Assembly (NCBI RefSeq): GCF_001678845.1
Contig: NZ_MAIQ01000011.1
Location: 26,238-90,237, forward strand
Length of the DNA: 64,000 bases
Origin: Christensenella intestinihominis
Lineage (GTDB): Bacteria > Bacillota > Clostridia > Christensenellales > Christensenellaceae
Direction: 5' to 3'
The position numbers and the translations under genes were made by a program. This document shows, one piece after another, positions 55,972-63,989 of this stretch. Each line of letters opens with the position of its first letter. Position 1 is the stretch's first letter. Under the pieces are notes generated by a model that did not search any database, had not been told where the DNA came from, and saw nothing but the letters and a program-made list of their open reading frames with translations.

Positions 55972-56715
55972 ATGAATATTACGAAATTGGAACAGGACTA
56001 TACGATCCGTGCGTACGATGTAGATACACGGGGAAAATGGCGGCCGTCGGCCATCCTCACACGAATGCAGGAAATTGCCGAAGACCATGCAATTGCCGTT
56101 CACTGCGGCAGGAAAGAATTGGTGGAAGAACGCGGAATGGCATGGATGCTCACCCGCCTGCACCTTGAAATGAAGCGTTATCCGGACCTCATGGACGAGA
56201 TCAGGGTCGTAACTTGGCCGGGTAAGCCAACACGCCTTTTTTTTGTGCGTCACACCATGTTTTTTGACGCAAAAGGAAATGAGCTCGGGCGTGCTACTTC
56301 CCTTTGGGTGTTGTTCAATATCAAGGGCCGTTTCCTATGCCGCACCGGGGATATCGGCGAAAATTATCCTTATGACACTGCCCACGGCATTGCCCTCCCC
56401 GATCCCGGCAAGATCAAACTCCCCGACGATATGGAGCTTGTCCGCACGCGTACGGTGGCATATAGCGAAGTGGATATGAACAGCCATCTTAACAACGCAA
56501 AATATGCCGACTGGATATGCGAGCTTTTTGACCTTGATACTTTAAAGCATGATTCCATCCGGGATTTCAGGATTAATTTCATTGCCGAGGCCTATATGGG
56601 CCAGCCGGTGGACCTTTACCGGAAGGATGTGGACGGCGTATCTTATATCTGTGGAAAAACGGAAGACAAAACGGTGTTCGACGCTTCCGTTATTTGGAAA
56701 AACAAGGGGGATTGA
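55972..56715 (+). CDS. Acyl-ACP thioesterase (FatA/FatB-like)
   Basis: The 247-residue protein matches bacterial acyl-ACP thioesterases with two hot-dog domains. The second carries the catalytic block DMNSHLNNAKYADW (Asn and His). The first has RPSAILTRMQEIAEDHA. Such enzymes release fatty acids from ACP and can shape chain length or feed other lipids. ATG 55972 has GGGGAG upstream. The phosphofructokinase gene starts three bases after its stop, so they are cotranscribed. Confidence 0.9.
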   Translation: MNITKLEQDYTIRAYDVDTRGKWRPSAILTRMQEIAEDHAIAVHCGRKELVEERGMAWMLTRLHLEMKRYPDLMDEIRVVTWPGKPTRLFFVRHTMFFDAKGNELGRATSLWVLFNIKGRFLCRTGDIGENYPYDTAHGIALPDPGKIKLPDDMELVRTRTVAYSEVDMNSHLNNAKYADWICELFDLDTLKHDSIRDFRINFIAEAYMGQPVDLYRKDVDGVSYICGKTEDKTVFDASVIWKNKGD

Positions 56716-56718
56716 ACT

Positions 56719-57795
56719 ATGACGAAACGTATCGGTATCCTGACAAGCGGCGGAGACTGCCCCGGGCTTAACGCGGCAATCCGCGGCGTTGCGCGGGCGG
56801 CATACGACCGCATGGAAGGAGTTGAAATCATCGGCATTGCCGACGGCTATTCGGGACTTATCAAGGGCGATTACCGCGTGATGGAAAAAAGTGAATTTTC
56901 CGGAATTTTAACGCTGGGCGGCACGATCCTTGGGACGGCGCGCACCCCGTTCAAGGATATGCGCAAAATTGGCGACGACAATGTGGACAAGGTTTCCAGC
57001 ATGGTGAAAAATTATGAAAAAATGGGGCTCGACTGCCTGTGCACTTTGGGCGGAAACGGTACGCATAAAACGGCGAACCTCCTTGCGGAGGAGGGCCTCA
57101 ACATCATCGGCCTCCCAAAGACGATCGACAATGACCTGTGGGGAACGGACGTAACCTTCGGCTTCCACACCGCCGTCGATATCGCGACGGATGTGATCGA
57201 CCGCGTCCATACCACGGCGGCGAGCCACGGACGCGTGATGGTGGTGGAACTGATGGGCAACAAAGCCGGATGGCTTACCATTTATTCCGGCGTCGCAGGC
57301 GGTGCGGATGTCGTCGTGATTCCTGAAATCCCCTATGACCGCGAGACGGTAATCGAGGCGGTGCGGAAGCGTGCCGAGCGCGGAAAAGCATTTTCCATCG
57401 TGGCCATCGCGGAAGGCGCGATAAGAAACGACGAGGCCGATTTGAAACGCAAAGAGGTGCGCGAAAAACGCGCTTCCGAGGGTTTTCCATCGGTATCGGC
57501 GCGGCTTGCGCACGCAATCGAGGCGACGACCGGAATTGAAACGCGCGTCGTGGTTCCCGGCCATATCCAACGCGGCGGAAGCCCCAGCGCATATGACCGC
57601 GTGCTTTCAACAAAGTTCGGCGTACAGGCGGCAGAGCTGATTTACCAAAATAAATTCGGTTACACGGTCGCCCTTCAAAAAGACCGGCTGACCCAGAACA
57701 AGCTGTCCGACGTTGCCGGAAAAACGAAACTTGTCACGCTGGACAGCGATATTGTCCGCGCAGCCCGTAACATTGGAATTTGCCTGGGAGATTAA
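56719..57795 (+). CDS. pfkA: 6-phosphofructokinase (mixed ATP/PPi-type signature)
   Basis: The 358-residue enzyme phosphorylates fructose 6-phosphate. The N-terminal loop is TSGGDCPGLNAAIRG. The phosphoryl-donor motif is GGNGT (111-115), with Gly at the position that marks ATP use. The next motif is LPKTIDND, with Lys134 at the position where ATP enzymes have Gly and PPi enzymes have Lys. MGNKAGWLT and PGHIQRGGSPSAYDR complete the fructose 6-phosphate site. The mixed pattern resembles group III enzymes, often ATP-dependent, so the donor is not certain. GGGG precedes the ATG. Confidence 0.92.
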   Translation: MTKRIGILTSGGDCPGLNAAIRGVARAAYDRMEGVEIIGIADGYSGLIKGDYRVMEKSEFSGILTLGGTILGTARTPFKDMRKIGDDNVDKVSSMVKNYEKMGLDCLCTLGGNGTHKTANLLAEEGLNIIGLPKTIDNDLWGTDVTFGFHTAVDIATDVIDRVHTTAASHGRVMVVELMGNKAGWLTIYSGVAGGADVVVIPEIPYDRETVIEAVRKRAERGKAFSIVAIAEGAIRNDEADLKRKEVREKRASEGFPSVSARLAHAIEATTGIETRVVVPGHIQRGGSPSAYDRVLSTKFGVQAAELIYQNKFGYTVALQKDRLTQNKLSDVAGKTKLVTLDSDIVRAARNIGICLGD

Positions 57796-57831
57796 ATTTC
57801 TTTTAATGCACATCGTAAATAATTGTACTGT

Positions 57832-57863
57832 AAAGGCCTTTTCCGTCTATCGAAGAGGCCTTT
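57832..57863 (+). terminator. Likely terminator after phosphofructokinase
   Basis: AAAGGCCT (57832-57839) pairs with AGGCCTTT (57856-57863) and the stem extends by four weaker pairs. The T-tract after it is poor. Confidence 0.55.
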
Positions 57864-57890
57864 GCTTATACAGCCATTAAATAAATAATT

Positions 57891-59258
57891 CTACAATGAC
57901 AGCACATACCACGAAAGCATAATTGACAAATAAAATATCATTGGAACCAGAAATCTTAACCGCGCATAGATTAGTTCTTTTTTAGTGATCTCTTGCCGCA
58001 AGTCGTCATATTCTTCTTTATATTTCCACGGATTCATGCAATAAACCATAAAAATAATTACTGCAATCATGATTGCTGAATAGACCGAAACTCCTCGCCC
58101 TCCCGGGAGAATTTGAGTCCCAACAAAAGGCAAGTCATATCGCGAAAGAGGTAGCAAGGTCGACATTGGAGACCATGCCATGCTTTCCGCCGCAAATCCA
58201 GTACCAAATCCACTCCAGATATATCCGATAAAGCATATTGAAAAAATAACATCAAAAAACAAAATTTGCTTTTTATTTTTATAAGCCGCTGCGAGGATAA
58301 CAAAAAGCATCGCATATAGGGCGATCCATTGTGGGTGCCATGAAATAAAAACATAGAAAGGCAGCATGGAGAGCAATGCGATATACCATATCTTCAGCGG
58401 TTCATGGTCATCATATTTTTTATGGAAGGCCCAGAAGCAGATAATTGCATAGGTTATAATAAATAGTGGAATTGGCCATAAACCATTCTCATATGAGGCC
58501 TCGAACAAATAGTCCAGAAACCTCATGCCTGTTGTTCCCGCTGAATTGTTTAGATTGAACAATTTGAAGGCCAGCAGCGGCAGCGCGGCAACCACGTATA
58601 GTAAAATGCATTTTATAATTTTCTTGTGGCGGTACGCCACAACAGGAATTAAAATAAAAATCGCAAAAGGTTTCAGGGAGAATGACAATCCAAACAAAAG
58701 CATGCTCAGCCATTCATCATATTTCGTACGATTCTTAATAAAAAAATACATTGCACACAAAAAGAAAAATCCATAAATAGAATCATACATACCATAAGCT
58801 ACAGTGTTCAGCACTATGCACGGAGTCGTAAAAAGAAGAAAAGCCGCATAAAAAGCTTTTCTCCGTTCCATACCAATGCAAAGACATATTTTGTAAACTA
58901 AAAATGCAGATAAAAAGATAAAGACAACCGGAAGAAGCTTTTCGTATGCATTGATAATAGAAACATCCGCCGGCCAGGCAAGATGGTTTCCCGAAAGAAA
59001 GACGGGAATATTCCAAACGGCAAAAATCAAATAGATAAAAAGATCGTAGTCGTTTCCCCCGACGATTCCTTTGTTGTATCTATAGAAATCACCAATATGG
59101 CCTTCAAGGATTGCCATACTGCTCTTGGCTGTGTGCATCACATCGCCAAATATCATAAAAAGCAATAGAACGATATAAACAACGGCCACAATCGTCCAAT
59201 CATACCATTTGACGCTTTTTAGTATGTTGTTTTTTTCCCCTAAAGTCTGCATCTCCAT
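57891..59258 (-). CDS. GT-C type membrane glycosyltransferase (Gpi18-like)
   Basis: The 455-residue protein is almost entirely membrane, with about ten to twelve hydrophobic helices. It resembles Gpi18/PIG-V-like mannosyltransferases of bacteria: VAYGMYDSIYGFFFLC, FGLSFSLKPFAIF and SWHPQWIALYAM are recognisable blocks. These use polyprenol-linked sugars and act on the outer face. Codon and base use is clearly AT-richer than the neighbours, suggesting transfer. A tandem 8-bp repeat ends at the start codon and supplies repeated GGAG. No sugar-polymer genes are nearby. The family call is by pattern only. Confidence 0.72.
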   Translation of the reverse strand: MEMQTLGEKNNILKSVKWYDWTIVAVVYIVLLLFMIFGDVMHTAKSSMAILEGHIGDFYRYNKGIVGGNDYDLFIYLIFAVWNIPVFLSGNHLAWPADVSIINAYEKLLPVVFIFLSAFLVYKICLCIGMERRKAFYAAFLLFTTPCIVLNTVAYGMYDSIYGFFFLCAMYFFIKNRTKYDEWLSMLLFGLSFSLKPFAIFILIPVVAYRHKKIIKCILLYVVAALPLLAFKLFNLNNSAGTTGMRFLDYLFEASYENGLWPIPLFIITYAIICFWAFHKKYDDHEPLKIWYIALLSMLPFYVFISWHPQWIALYAMLFVILAAAYKNKKQILFFDVIFSICFIGYIWSGFGTGFAAESMAWSPMSTLLPLSRYDLPFVGTQILPGGRGVSVYSAIMIAVIIFMVYCMNPWKYKEEYDDLRQEITKKELIYARLRFLVPMIFYLSIMLSWYVLSL

Positions 59259-59284
59259 TTCTCCATTTCTCCATTTCTCTGTTT
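59253..59284 (-). repeat. Tandem 8-bp repeat at the translation start of the membrane glycosyltransferase
   Basis: CTCCATTT occurs three times in tandem, with a fourth degenerate copy (CTCTGTTT). On the minus strand each unit reads AAATGGAG, giving a GGAG and an ATG every 8 bases, the last being the in-frame start. Confidence 0.9.
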
Positions 59285-59313
59285 CATACTTTTATCAGCT
59301 CTATCGGGCTAAA

Positions 59314-60564
59314 TCAGATAACAATGGCTCCGTAGGTCTCCCCAAGTCCATCCGTCATGAGCCCTGCCCTGCCCGCATAATACCGCAGGAAGCCTTCCGC
59401 CACCCGGATATTTTCGGCTTTTACGATTACAGGCTTTTTGAGGAACATACCGAGGGTTGAAGTGAAACTCCACAGGTCAAAAACAGGCTCCATACTGCCG
59501 AAATTCAGTACAACGGCATCCGCATCATCCGCATCCGTTGGAATTGCATCCATCAGGCAGTAATAATCCCCGCCCTGCATCCCCGCAAGGATACTGTCGG
59601 TACATACATTCATCTCCGTGGTCCTGATTCCGGTAACCGGCACCGCTTCATACGCGGACGCAAGCATGTCCCCTGCACGGCGCTCCGCCTGTGGCAAATC
59701 CATAGGGTCGATTGCAGCGCGCAGCGCCCTGATATGGTCCGGCCCGCTTCCGCAGCATCCGCCGATCAGGCGCACTCCGTTTTCAATAAACCCGGCCGCG
59801 GAACGTGCAAAATGCTCCGGCGTCTGTTTAAAAACCGCCGTTCCGGACTCCATTTCCGGAAGCCCTGCGTTGGGTTTTACGGAAAGCGACGTATTCACAG
59901 CCGTATTCATCCTGCGAATCGGCCCTGCGAGGCTCTCCGGCCCCCCGGAGCAGTTCGCGCCCACAATATCCGCGCCAAGTGCCGCACAAGCGACGGCGCA
60001 TGCCTCCGGCGTATTTCCGGACATTGTCCGCTCCCCTTCAAATGTCATACTGGAAATAATCTCGAACCCGCCGAGTTCTTTGGCCGCAACAATTGCCGCC
60101 CGCATTTCATTGAGGTCGGTAAACGTTTCAAAGTTCGCGATGGAAACGCCCGCTTCCTTGATGGGTATAAGCTGCTGCCTGAACACCTCTACCATGGAAT
60201 CAAAGGTCATATCCCCCGCCGGCTGGAAAAACTGGCCCGTCGGGCCAATGGAGGCCGCTACCGCCACATCGGTCTCCTCCGTGCACGAAAGGGCAAGCCG
60301 CGCGCCCTCGTAGTTGAGCTCGTAGAGTTTATCTTCGAGGCCGTGGTTCCTGAGCGACGGCGCGTTTGCACAGAACGTGTTTGTCTGGATGACGTCGGAC
60401 CCGGCGGCAATATATTCGTCATATACCTCTTTTACCTTTTCCGGATGTGAAAGGTTCCATTCCTCCGCACTGTCCCCGCCGGAAAGGCCCTTCAATTGAA
60501 GCATAACCCCCTTGGAACCGTCATATACCAGCACTTTATCCCTGCATCGTTTCGATAAATTCAT
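59314..60564 (-). CDS. Homocysteine S-methyltransferase-family protein with C-terminal extension
   Basis: Residues 1-290 match the Hcy-binding (PF02574) domain of methionine synthase and BHMT. The zinc cysteines are C205 in GANCSGGPE and C270, C271 in GGCCGSGPDHI. Residues 291-416 form an extra domain of unknown type (starting RRAGDMLASAYEAVPV and including ILAGMQGGDYYCLMDAIP). There is no cobalamin or complete folate domain, so the methyl donor is unclear; it may take methyl groups from SAM, S-methylmethionine or a partner protein. GGGA precedes the ATG. No S-box riboswitch is visible upstream. Confidence 0.82.
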   Translation of the reverse strand: MNLSKRCRDKVLVYDGSKGVMLQLKGLSGGDSAEEWNLSHPEKVKEVYDEYIAAGSDVIQTNTFCANAPSLRNHGLEDKLYELNYEGARLALSCTEETDVAVAASIGPTGQFFQPAGDMTFDSMVEVFRQQLIPIKEAGVSIANFETFTDLNEMRAAIVAAKELGGFEIISSMTFEGERTMSGNTPEACAVACAALGADIVGANCSGGPESLAGPIRRMNTAVNTSLSVKPNAGLPEMESGTAVFKQTPEHFARSAAGFIENGVRLIGGCCGSGPDHIRALRAAIDPMDLPQAERRAGDMLASAYEAVPVTGIRTTEMNVCTDSILAGMQGGDYYCLMDAIPTDADDADAVVLNFGSMEPVFDLWSFTSTLGMFLKKPVIVKAENIRVAEGFLRYYAGRAGLMTDGLGETYGAIVI

Positions 60565-60596
60565 ATTGTTCCCTTTCTGATTGCATATCTTTTCTT

Positions 60597-60625
60597 ATTA
60601 TAACGCATACCGGCCCCCAATTGAA
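60597..60625 (-). promoter_or_regulatory. Candidate promoter of the homocysteine methyltransferase gene
   Basis: TTCAAT (60625-60620) and a perfect TATAAT (60602-60597), 17 bases apart on the minus strand. The -35 is weak. Confidence 0.45.
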
Positions 60626-60695
60626 CACAAAAATTGCTTATCGGCAGGAAAATAGGGGTATCATATTCCTATAAAAAGTTTGGAGGTATTTTGTC

Positions 60696-61250
60696 ATGTA
60701 TCAACTCGATTCCCGTGATAAGAATTCGTTTATGCGTTATGAAATCATCGGGGCTGTGATTGTTTGCGTCCTTGCGCCCATTTTCCACTTTCTGTTTGAA
60801 TGGTCGGGCGGCAGCCCGGTCGTTGGAATATTCACGGCAGTTAATGAAAGCGTGTGGGAGCATACCAAAATTATCTACTTCCCGTTCCTTTTTTACGCAA
60901 TTGCGGAATATTTTATTTTAAGGCCTGACTTCCGGCGTTTTTTTACCGCAAAAGCAATTTCCATGGGGCTTATCCTGCTTTTGATGATTACCTTCTTCTA
61001 TACCTATTCCGGCATGTTCGGGGTGGAAAGCCTGGTTGTGGACATTATTTTTACCTTTGTGCTTACGATTATCGCTTTTATTGTTTCCTACAGGAACTAT
61101 ATTGTAAATCACGGCTGCGAACAATATTTTCTGTTTGCCCTTATCCTGTTCTTTGCCGTGCTGGCAATGGAGCTTTTATTTACGGCGTTCCCGCCCCATA
61201 TCCCGCTGTTCCGGGACTCCGTTACCGGAACGTTCGGATTTCCCGCATAG
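60696..61250 (+). CDS. DUF6512-like integral membrane protein
   Basis: The 184-residue protein has about five or six membrane helices. After a short cytosolic start it shows the conserved FTAVNESVWEHTKI block followed by YFPFLFYAI, typical of an uncharacterised clostridial family I recall as DUF6512. No catalytic motif or function can be named. TTTGGAGG precedes its ATG. It is single, between a divergent methyltransferase gene and a bidirectional terminator. Confidence 0.75.
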   Translation: MYQLDSRDKNSFMRYEIIGAVIVCVLAPIFHFLFEWSGGSPVVGIFTAVNESVWEHTKIIYFPFLFYAIAEYFILRPDFRRFFTAKAISMGLILLLMITFFYTYSGMFGVESLVVDIIFTFVLTIIAFIVSYRNYIVNHGCEQYFLFALILFFAVLAMELLFTAFPPHIPLFRDSVTGTFGFPA

Positions 61251-61287
61251 AGGCCCATCATGCCTTCCGCCATCAAAAAACACATAC

Positions 61288-61314
61288 AAAAAACCGGCTG
61301 GACGCCGGTTTTTT
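61288..61314. terminator. Bidirectional terminator
   Basis: AAAAAACCGGC and GCCGGTTTTTT form a perfect 11-bp stem around a 5-base loop between two convergent genes. Confidence 0.9.
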
Positions 61315-61326
61315 ATTATCCCGATA

Positions 61327-61710
61327 TTATTTGGAAGACGCCTTCCAAAGGCCGTGAAGGTTGCAATACTCATAGATTACAAATTCATCCGAATCGACAT
61401 GAAAATCCGCCCTTGGATGTTCTCCCGGTTTCAGGACATGGCGCTGGATACAGTCCGGCGTCTCTACCGCGATCCATTCAATGTGGTGCTCGTCGAGCAT
61501 CGGATGCTCCACGCTGCCTACCTGAACGGAAATCACGTCGCCGTTCTTTGTATAAACGGGTACATGCTTTTCCTGGGCCGCGTCCACCGTGTTGGGCTCA
61601 AGCTTTACCATCGGCTTGCCGCAGCATACAAGCTCTCCGCCGCCGTCCTTCACCATTTCAACGATATTACCGCACAATTCACATCTGTAAAAGATTGCTT
61701 TTTCTTCCAT
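61327..61710 (-). CDS. dfx: Desulfoferrodoxin (two-iron superoxide reductase)
   Basis: The 127-residue protein reduces superoxide to peroxide without making oxygen, an anaerobe's defence. The N-terminal desulforedoxin site uses C10, C13, C29, C30. The catalytic iron ligands are H49 (EKHVPV, with E47), H69 (EHPM), H75, C116 and H119 (CNLHGLW), matching the Desulfovibrio enzyme within one residue. GGGGA precedes its ATG. It lies downstream of the dGTPase-like gene in the same direction, 78 bases away. Confidence 0.96.
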   Translation of the reverse strand: MEEKAIFYRCELCGNIVEMVKDGGGELVCCGKPMVKLEPNTVDAAQEKHVPVYTKNGDVISVQVGSVEHPMLDEHHIEWIAVETPDCIQRHVLKPGEHPRADFHVDSDEFVIYEYCNLHGLWKASSK

Positions 61711-61788
61711 GATCGTTTCCCCTTGTTCAAAAATTCAGACGCTTCCATCTGTGCTTTTTTAATAAACACGCTCTCTTTCATATAAACC

Positions 61789-63039
61789 TTATTGACGCTT
61801 TTTCCTGGAGAAATAGGAGATATATTCAAGCTTGGGCGCATCCGGGAACAAAACCGCATGGAGGTCCAGGAAATAGTCGTCCGTCATACTCGCAATATAG
61901 TCAACTACGACCTGATTGGGCTCTTCCTTCAGGTAGACTTCTTTAAGGCCCTCCGCACGCGAAAAACCGCTGTACACATGATTGATATGATGGCGGAAAA
62001 TAGGCGAGTCCTGATCCCCCCTCACAAAATCCTCCAGCAATTTATCATATACGCGCGCAAACATTTTGCGGATCGTCGGATAGGGCTCGTTTTTATCCTG
62101 CGGGCCGTAAATCCGTTTGAAGTTTACCTGCTTCTCATACGCCAGCGCCGCCGCATATTCCTCATCCAGTTTGATATAGGGTTTTCCGTAGCTGTTTGAC
62201 ACCACATTGGTGATGATATTGTTGATAAAATCGGAATTTGTGGAGCCCAGCACATTATTCTTCGAAAACGGCTCCTCTCCGCCGATTTTCAGAATTTGCG
62301 CGTCCTGCCGGTCCTTCCCCAAATAGGCAATCACATCCGCAAGGCGCACTACGCATCCCTCAAGCGTCGCGGGCACCAGCTTCCCCACCGCGTCCTCCTG
62401 CGTGTAGCATTCCTCCATCTGGCGTTCAAATTCGGCGAACGCCCCTTCCGAATCCTTTGAACGGTATGCGTGCGGGCGGTATTCCCCGCTCACTTTTTCC
62501 CCGTTGTGGCAAAGGATTCCATTCAGCACCTGCAGGCTGAGGTTTAAAGACAGCACCTTATCCAAAATCCGTGCGCTGTGCACATTATGGTTGAAATACC
62601 GGCCCGTATTTGCATGATAGAGCCTGGAGAGGAACCGCTCCCCCGCGTGCCCGAACGGCGTATGCCCGAGGTCATGCCCAAGCGCTATCGCTTCGATCAG
62701 GTCAAGGTTCAGGTTCAGCATACGCCCGATATTGCGCGCGATACGCGAAACAAGCTGCACATGCAGGATGCGCCGCGTGATATCGTCGTTTTTGTAGAGA
62801 GAAAACACCTGTGTTTTATCCGCATAACGGTTAAAATAGCGGCAATAAAGGATACGCTCGCTGTCCTTTGCAAAATTAGGGCGCTGGACGCGGAAGGTTT
62901 CCGGTTCCCGCCGCATGGAGCATTTGTCCCGCGTTGCATGTTCGTACATTTCATCCTGCTTGCGTTCCAGGTCGGCATAGACCGCTTTTTGCACCTCTGG
63001 GTCAAGCGCCAGATATTTTTTTTCCCGTTTCTTATCCAT
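61789..63039 (-). CDS. dGTPase-like HD-domain nucleotide triphosphohydrolase
   Basis: The 416-residue protein fits deoxyguanosinetriphosphate triphosphohydrolase-like enzymes. The HD metal site is in EAIALGHDLGHTPFGHAGE, preceded by TRRILHVQLVSRIAR and followed by FNHNVHSARIL and RLADVIAYLGKD. Family members hydrolyse dNTPs to nucleoside and triphosphate. The short N-terminal stretch before residue 40 is highly charged. GAGGAT precedes the ATG. Confidence 0.9.
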   Translation of the reverse strand: MDKKREKKYLALDPEVQKAVYADLERKQDEMYEHATRDKCSMRREPETFRVQRPNFAKDSERILYCRYFNRYADKTQVFSLYKNDDITRRILHVQLVSRIARNIGRMLNLNLDLIEAIALGHDLGHTPFGHAGERFLSRLYHANTGRYFNHNVHSARILDKVLSLNLSLQVLNGILCHNGEKVSGEYRPHAYRSKDSEGAFAEFERQMEECYTQEDAVGKLVPATLEGCVVRLADVIAYLGKDRQDAQILKIGGEEPFSKNNVLGSTNSDFINNIITNVVSNSYGKPYIKLDEEYAAALAYEKQVNFKRIYGPQDKNEPYPTIRKMFARVYDKLLEDFVRGDQDSPIFRHHINHVYSGFSRAEGLKEVYLKEEPNQVVVDYIASMTDDYFLDLHAVLFPDAPKLEYISYFSRKKRQ

Positions 63040-63183
63040 ATGCTTTATCCTCGCGCCTATATTATAGCATAAAGCACGGGCTTCGTCCTTTGTAAATTTA
63101 TTCTGAACAAACAGCGCTTTCGTTTGCCACAGATACAGGATGTGTATTAATATATATCATATTTTATATTGGAGGAAACAACA

Positions 63184-63891
63184 ATGAAAAAAGGCTTACC
63201 CGGGACTTTGGCACTCGCCGTATGCTCCCTGTTTATTTTTGCAGGCTGCGCGCCGGCGGCCCAGCCCGCCCCCTCCGTTTCGGCGGGAGACGACCTTATT
63301 CTTGCCGTGACAGGCACCGTAACGGATATTACAAACGCCGACGGGACCACCAGTATTACGGTTGACGGAAGCAATACGCAAACGGATGCAAGCTATCAGT
63401 CGATGATCCTGCATACAACGGATAAAACTCCCGTTGAGAAGGATGGAACAACCGGTACGTATACGGAGGGCGCAATCGGTATCGGCGATACGGTGGAGGC
63501 GTACTTTTCAGCTTCCGCACCCATAACGGCTTCCGAACCGCCGCAGGGAACCCCGGATAAAATCGTCGTGACCGCGCAAGCCGGTGAGGTGGGCAGCGCC
63601 GATATGCAAAAGGAGTTTGACGGGACAATCACAGAAATCAGCAAGGATAACGACTATCTCCTTGTCTATGTCCAGAATGAGGAAGGCGGCGATGCGGTGA
63701 ATGACCTTCGGGCCGTGGTGTCGGCTGATACCGCGATTTCTTCCGAAAGCGATCCGGATAAAGCGCTTACCATGGAGGACCTCGCCAAGGGCCAGAAGGT
63801 TACCGTTACTACGGATGGCCGCATGACCTTTTCCATTCCGCCGCAGGCAAATGCACAGGCTATCGTGCTGCACGACGCACAGGCAAAATAA
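63184..63891 (+). CDS. Lipoprotein with two similar beta-domain repeats
   Basis: The 235-residue protein has a lipobox FAGC (Cys22) and then two similar segments. The first (about 36-125) starts VTGTVTDITNADG and ends SEPPQGTPDKIVVTA. The second (about 132-232) starts FDGTITEISKDND and ends SIPPQANAQAIVLH. Both have a GD/GQ turn before VEAY or VTVT, suggesting OB-like beta folds that were duplicated. I do not recognise the family. It is anchored outside the membrane. GGAGG precedes ATG 63184; an in-frame TTG at 63169 would overlap it. Confidence 0.75.
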   Translation: MKKGLPGTLALAVCSLFIFAGCAPAAQPAPSVSAGDDLILAVTGTVTDITNADGTTSITVDGSNTQTDASYQSMILHTTDKTPVEKDGTTGTYTEGAIGIGDTVEAYFSASAPITASEPPQGTPDKIVVTAQAGEVGSADMQKEFDGTITEISKDNDYLLVYVQNEEGGDAVNDLRAVVSADTAISSESDPDKALTMEDLAKGQKVTVTTDGRMTFSIPPQANAQAIVLHDAQAK

Positions 63892-63902
63892 GATGATAGT
63901 CA

Positions 63903-63989
63903 GGACCACCAGCTAAGCTGGTGGCTTGCACTGGCCCTATAAGGGCTCTGATACTGGCAGCGCCTGATGGCGCATTGAATCGTCTGCCA
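63903..63989. repeat. Cluster of hairpins at the window edge, possible IS200/IS605-type end or structured RNA
   Basis: Three short perfect hairpins follow each other: CCACCAGC-taa-GCTGGTGG (63906-63924), GCCCT-ata-AGGGC (63934-63946) and GCGCC-tgat-GGCGC (63960-63973). TGGCAG (63955-63960) and CTGCCA (63984-63989) could enclose the last. It starts about 10 bases after the lipoprotein stop and runs out of the window. Such dense hairpins are typical of single-strand transposon ends or folded RNAs; no transposase is in view. Confidence 0.5.

Noticed and set aside
60565..60695. S-box (SAM) riboswitch or T-box before the homocysteine methyltransferase gene
   Set aside because: The 130-base gap is too short and shows neither the conserved cores nor a terminator hairpin.
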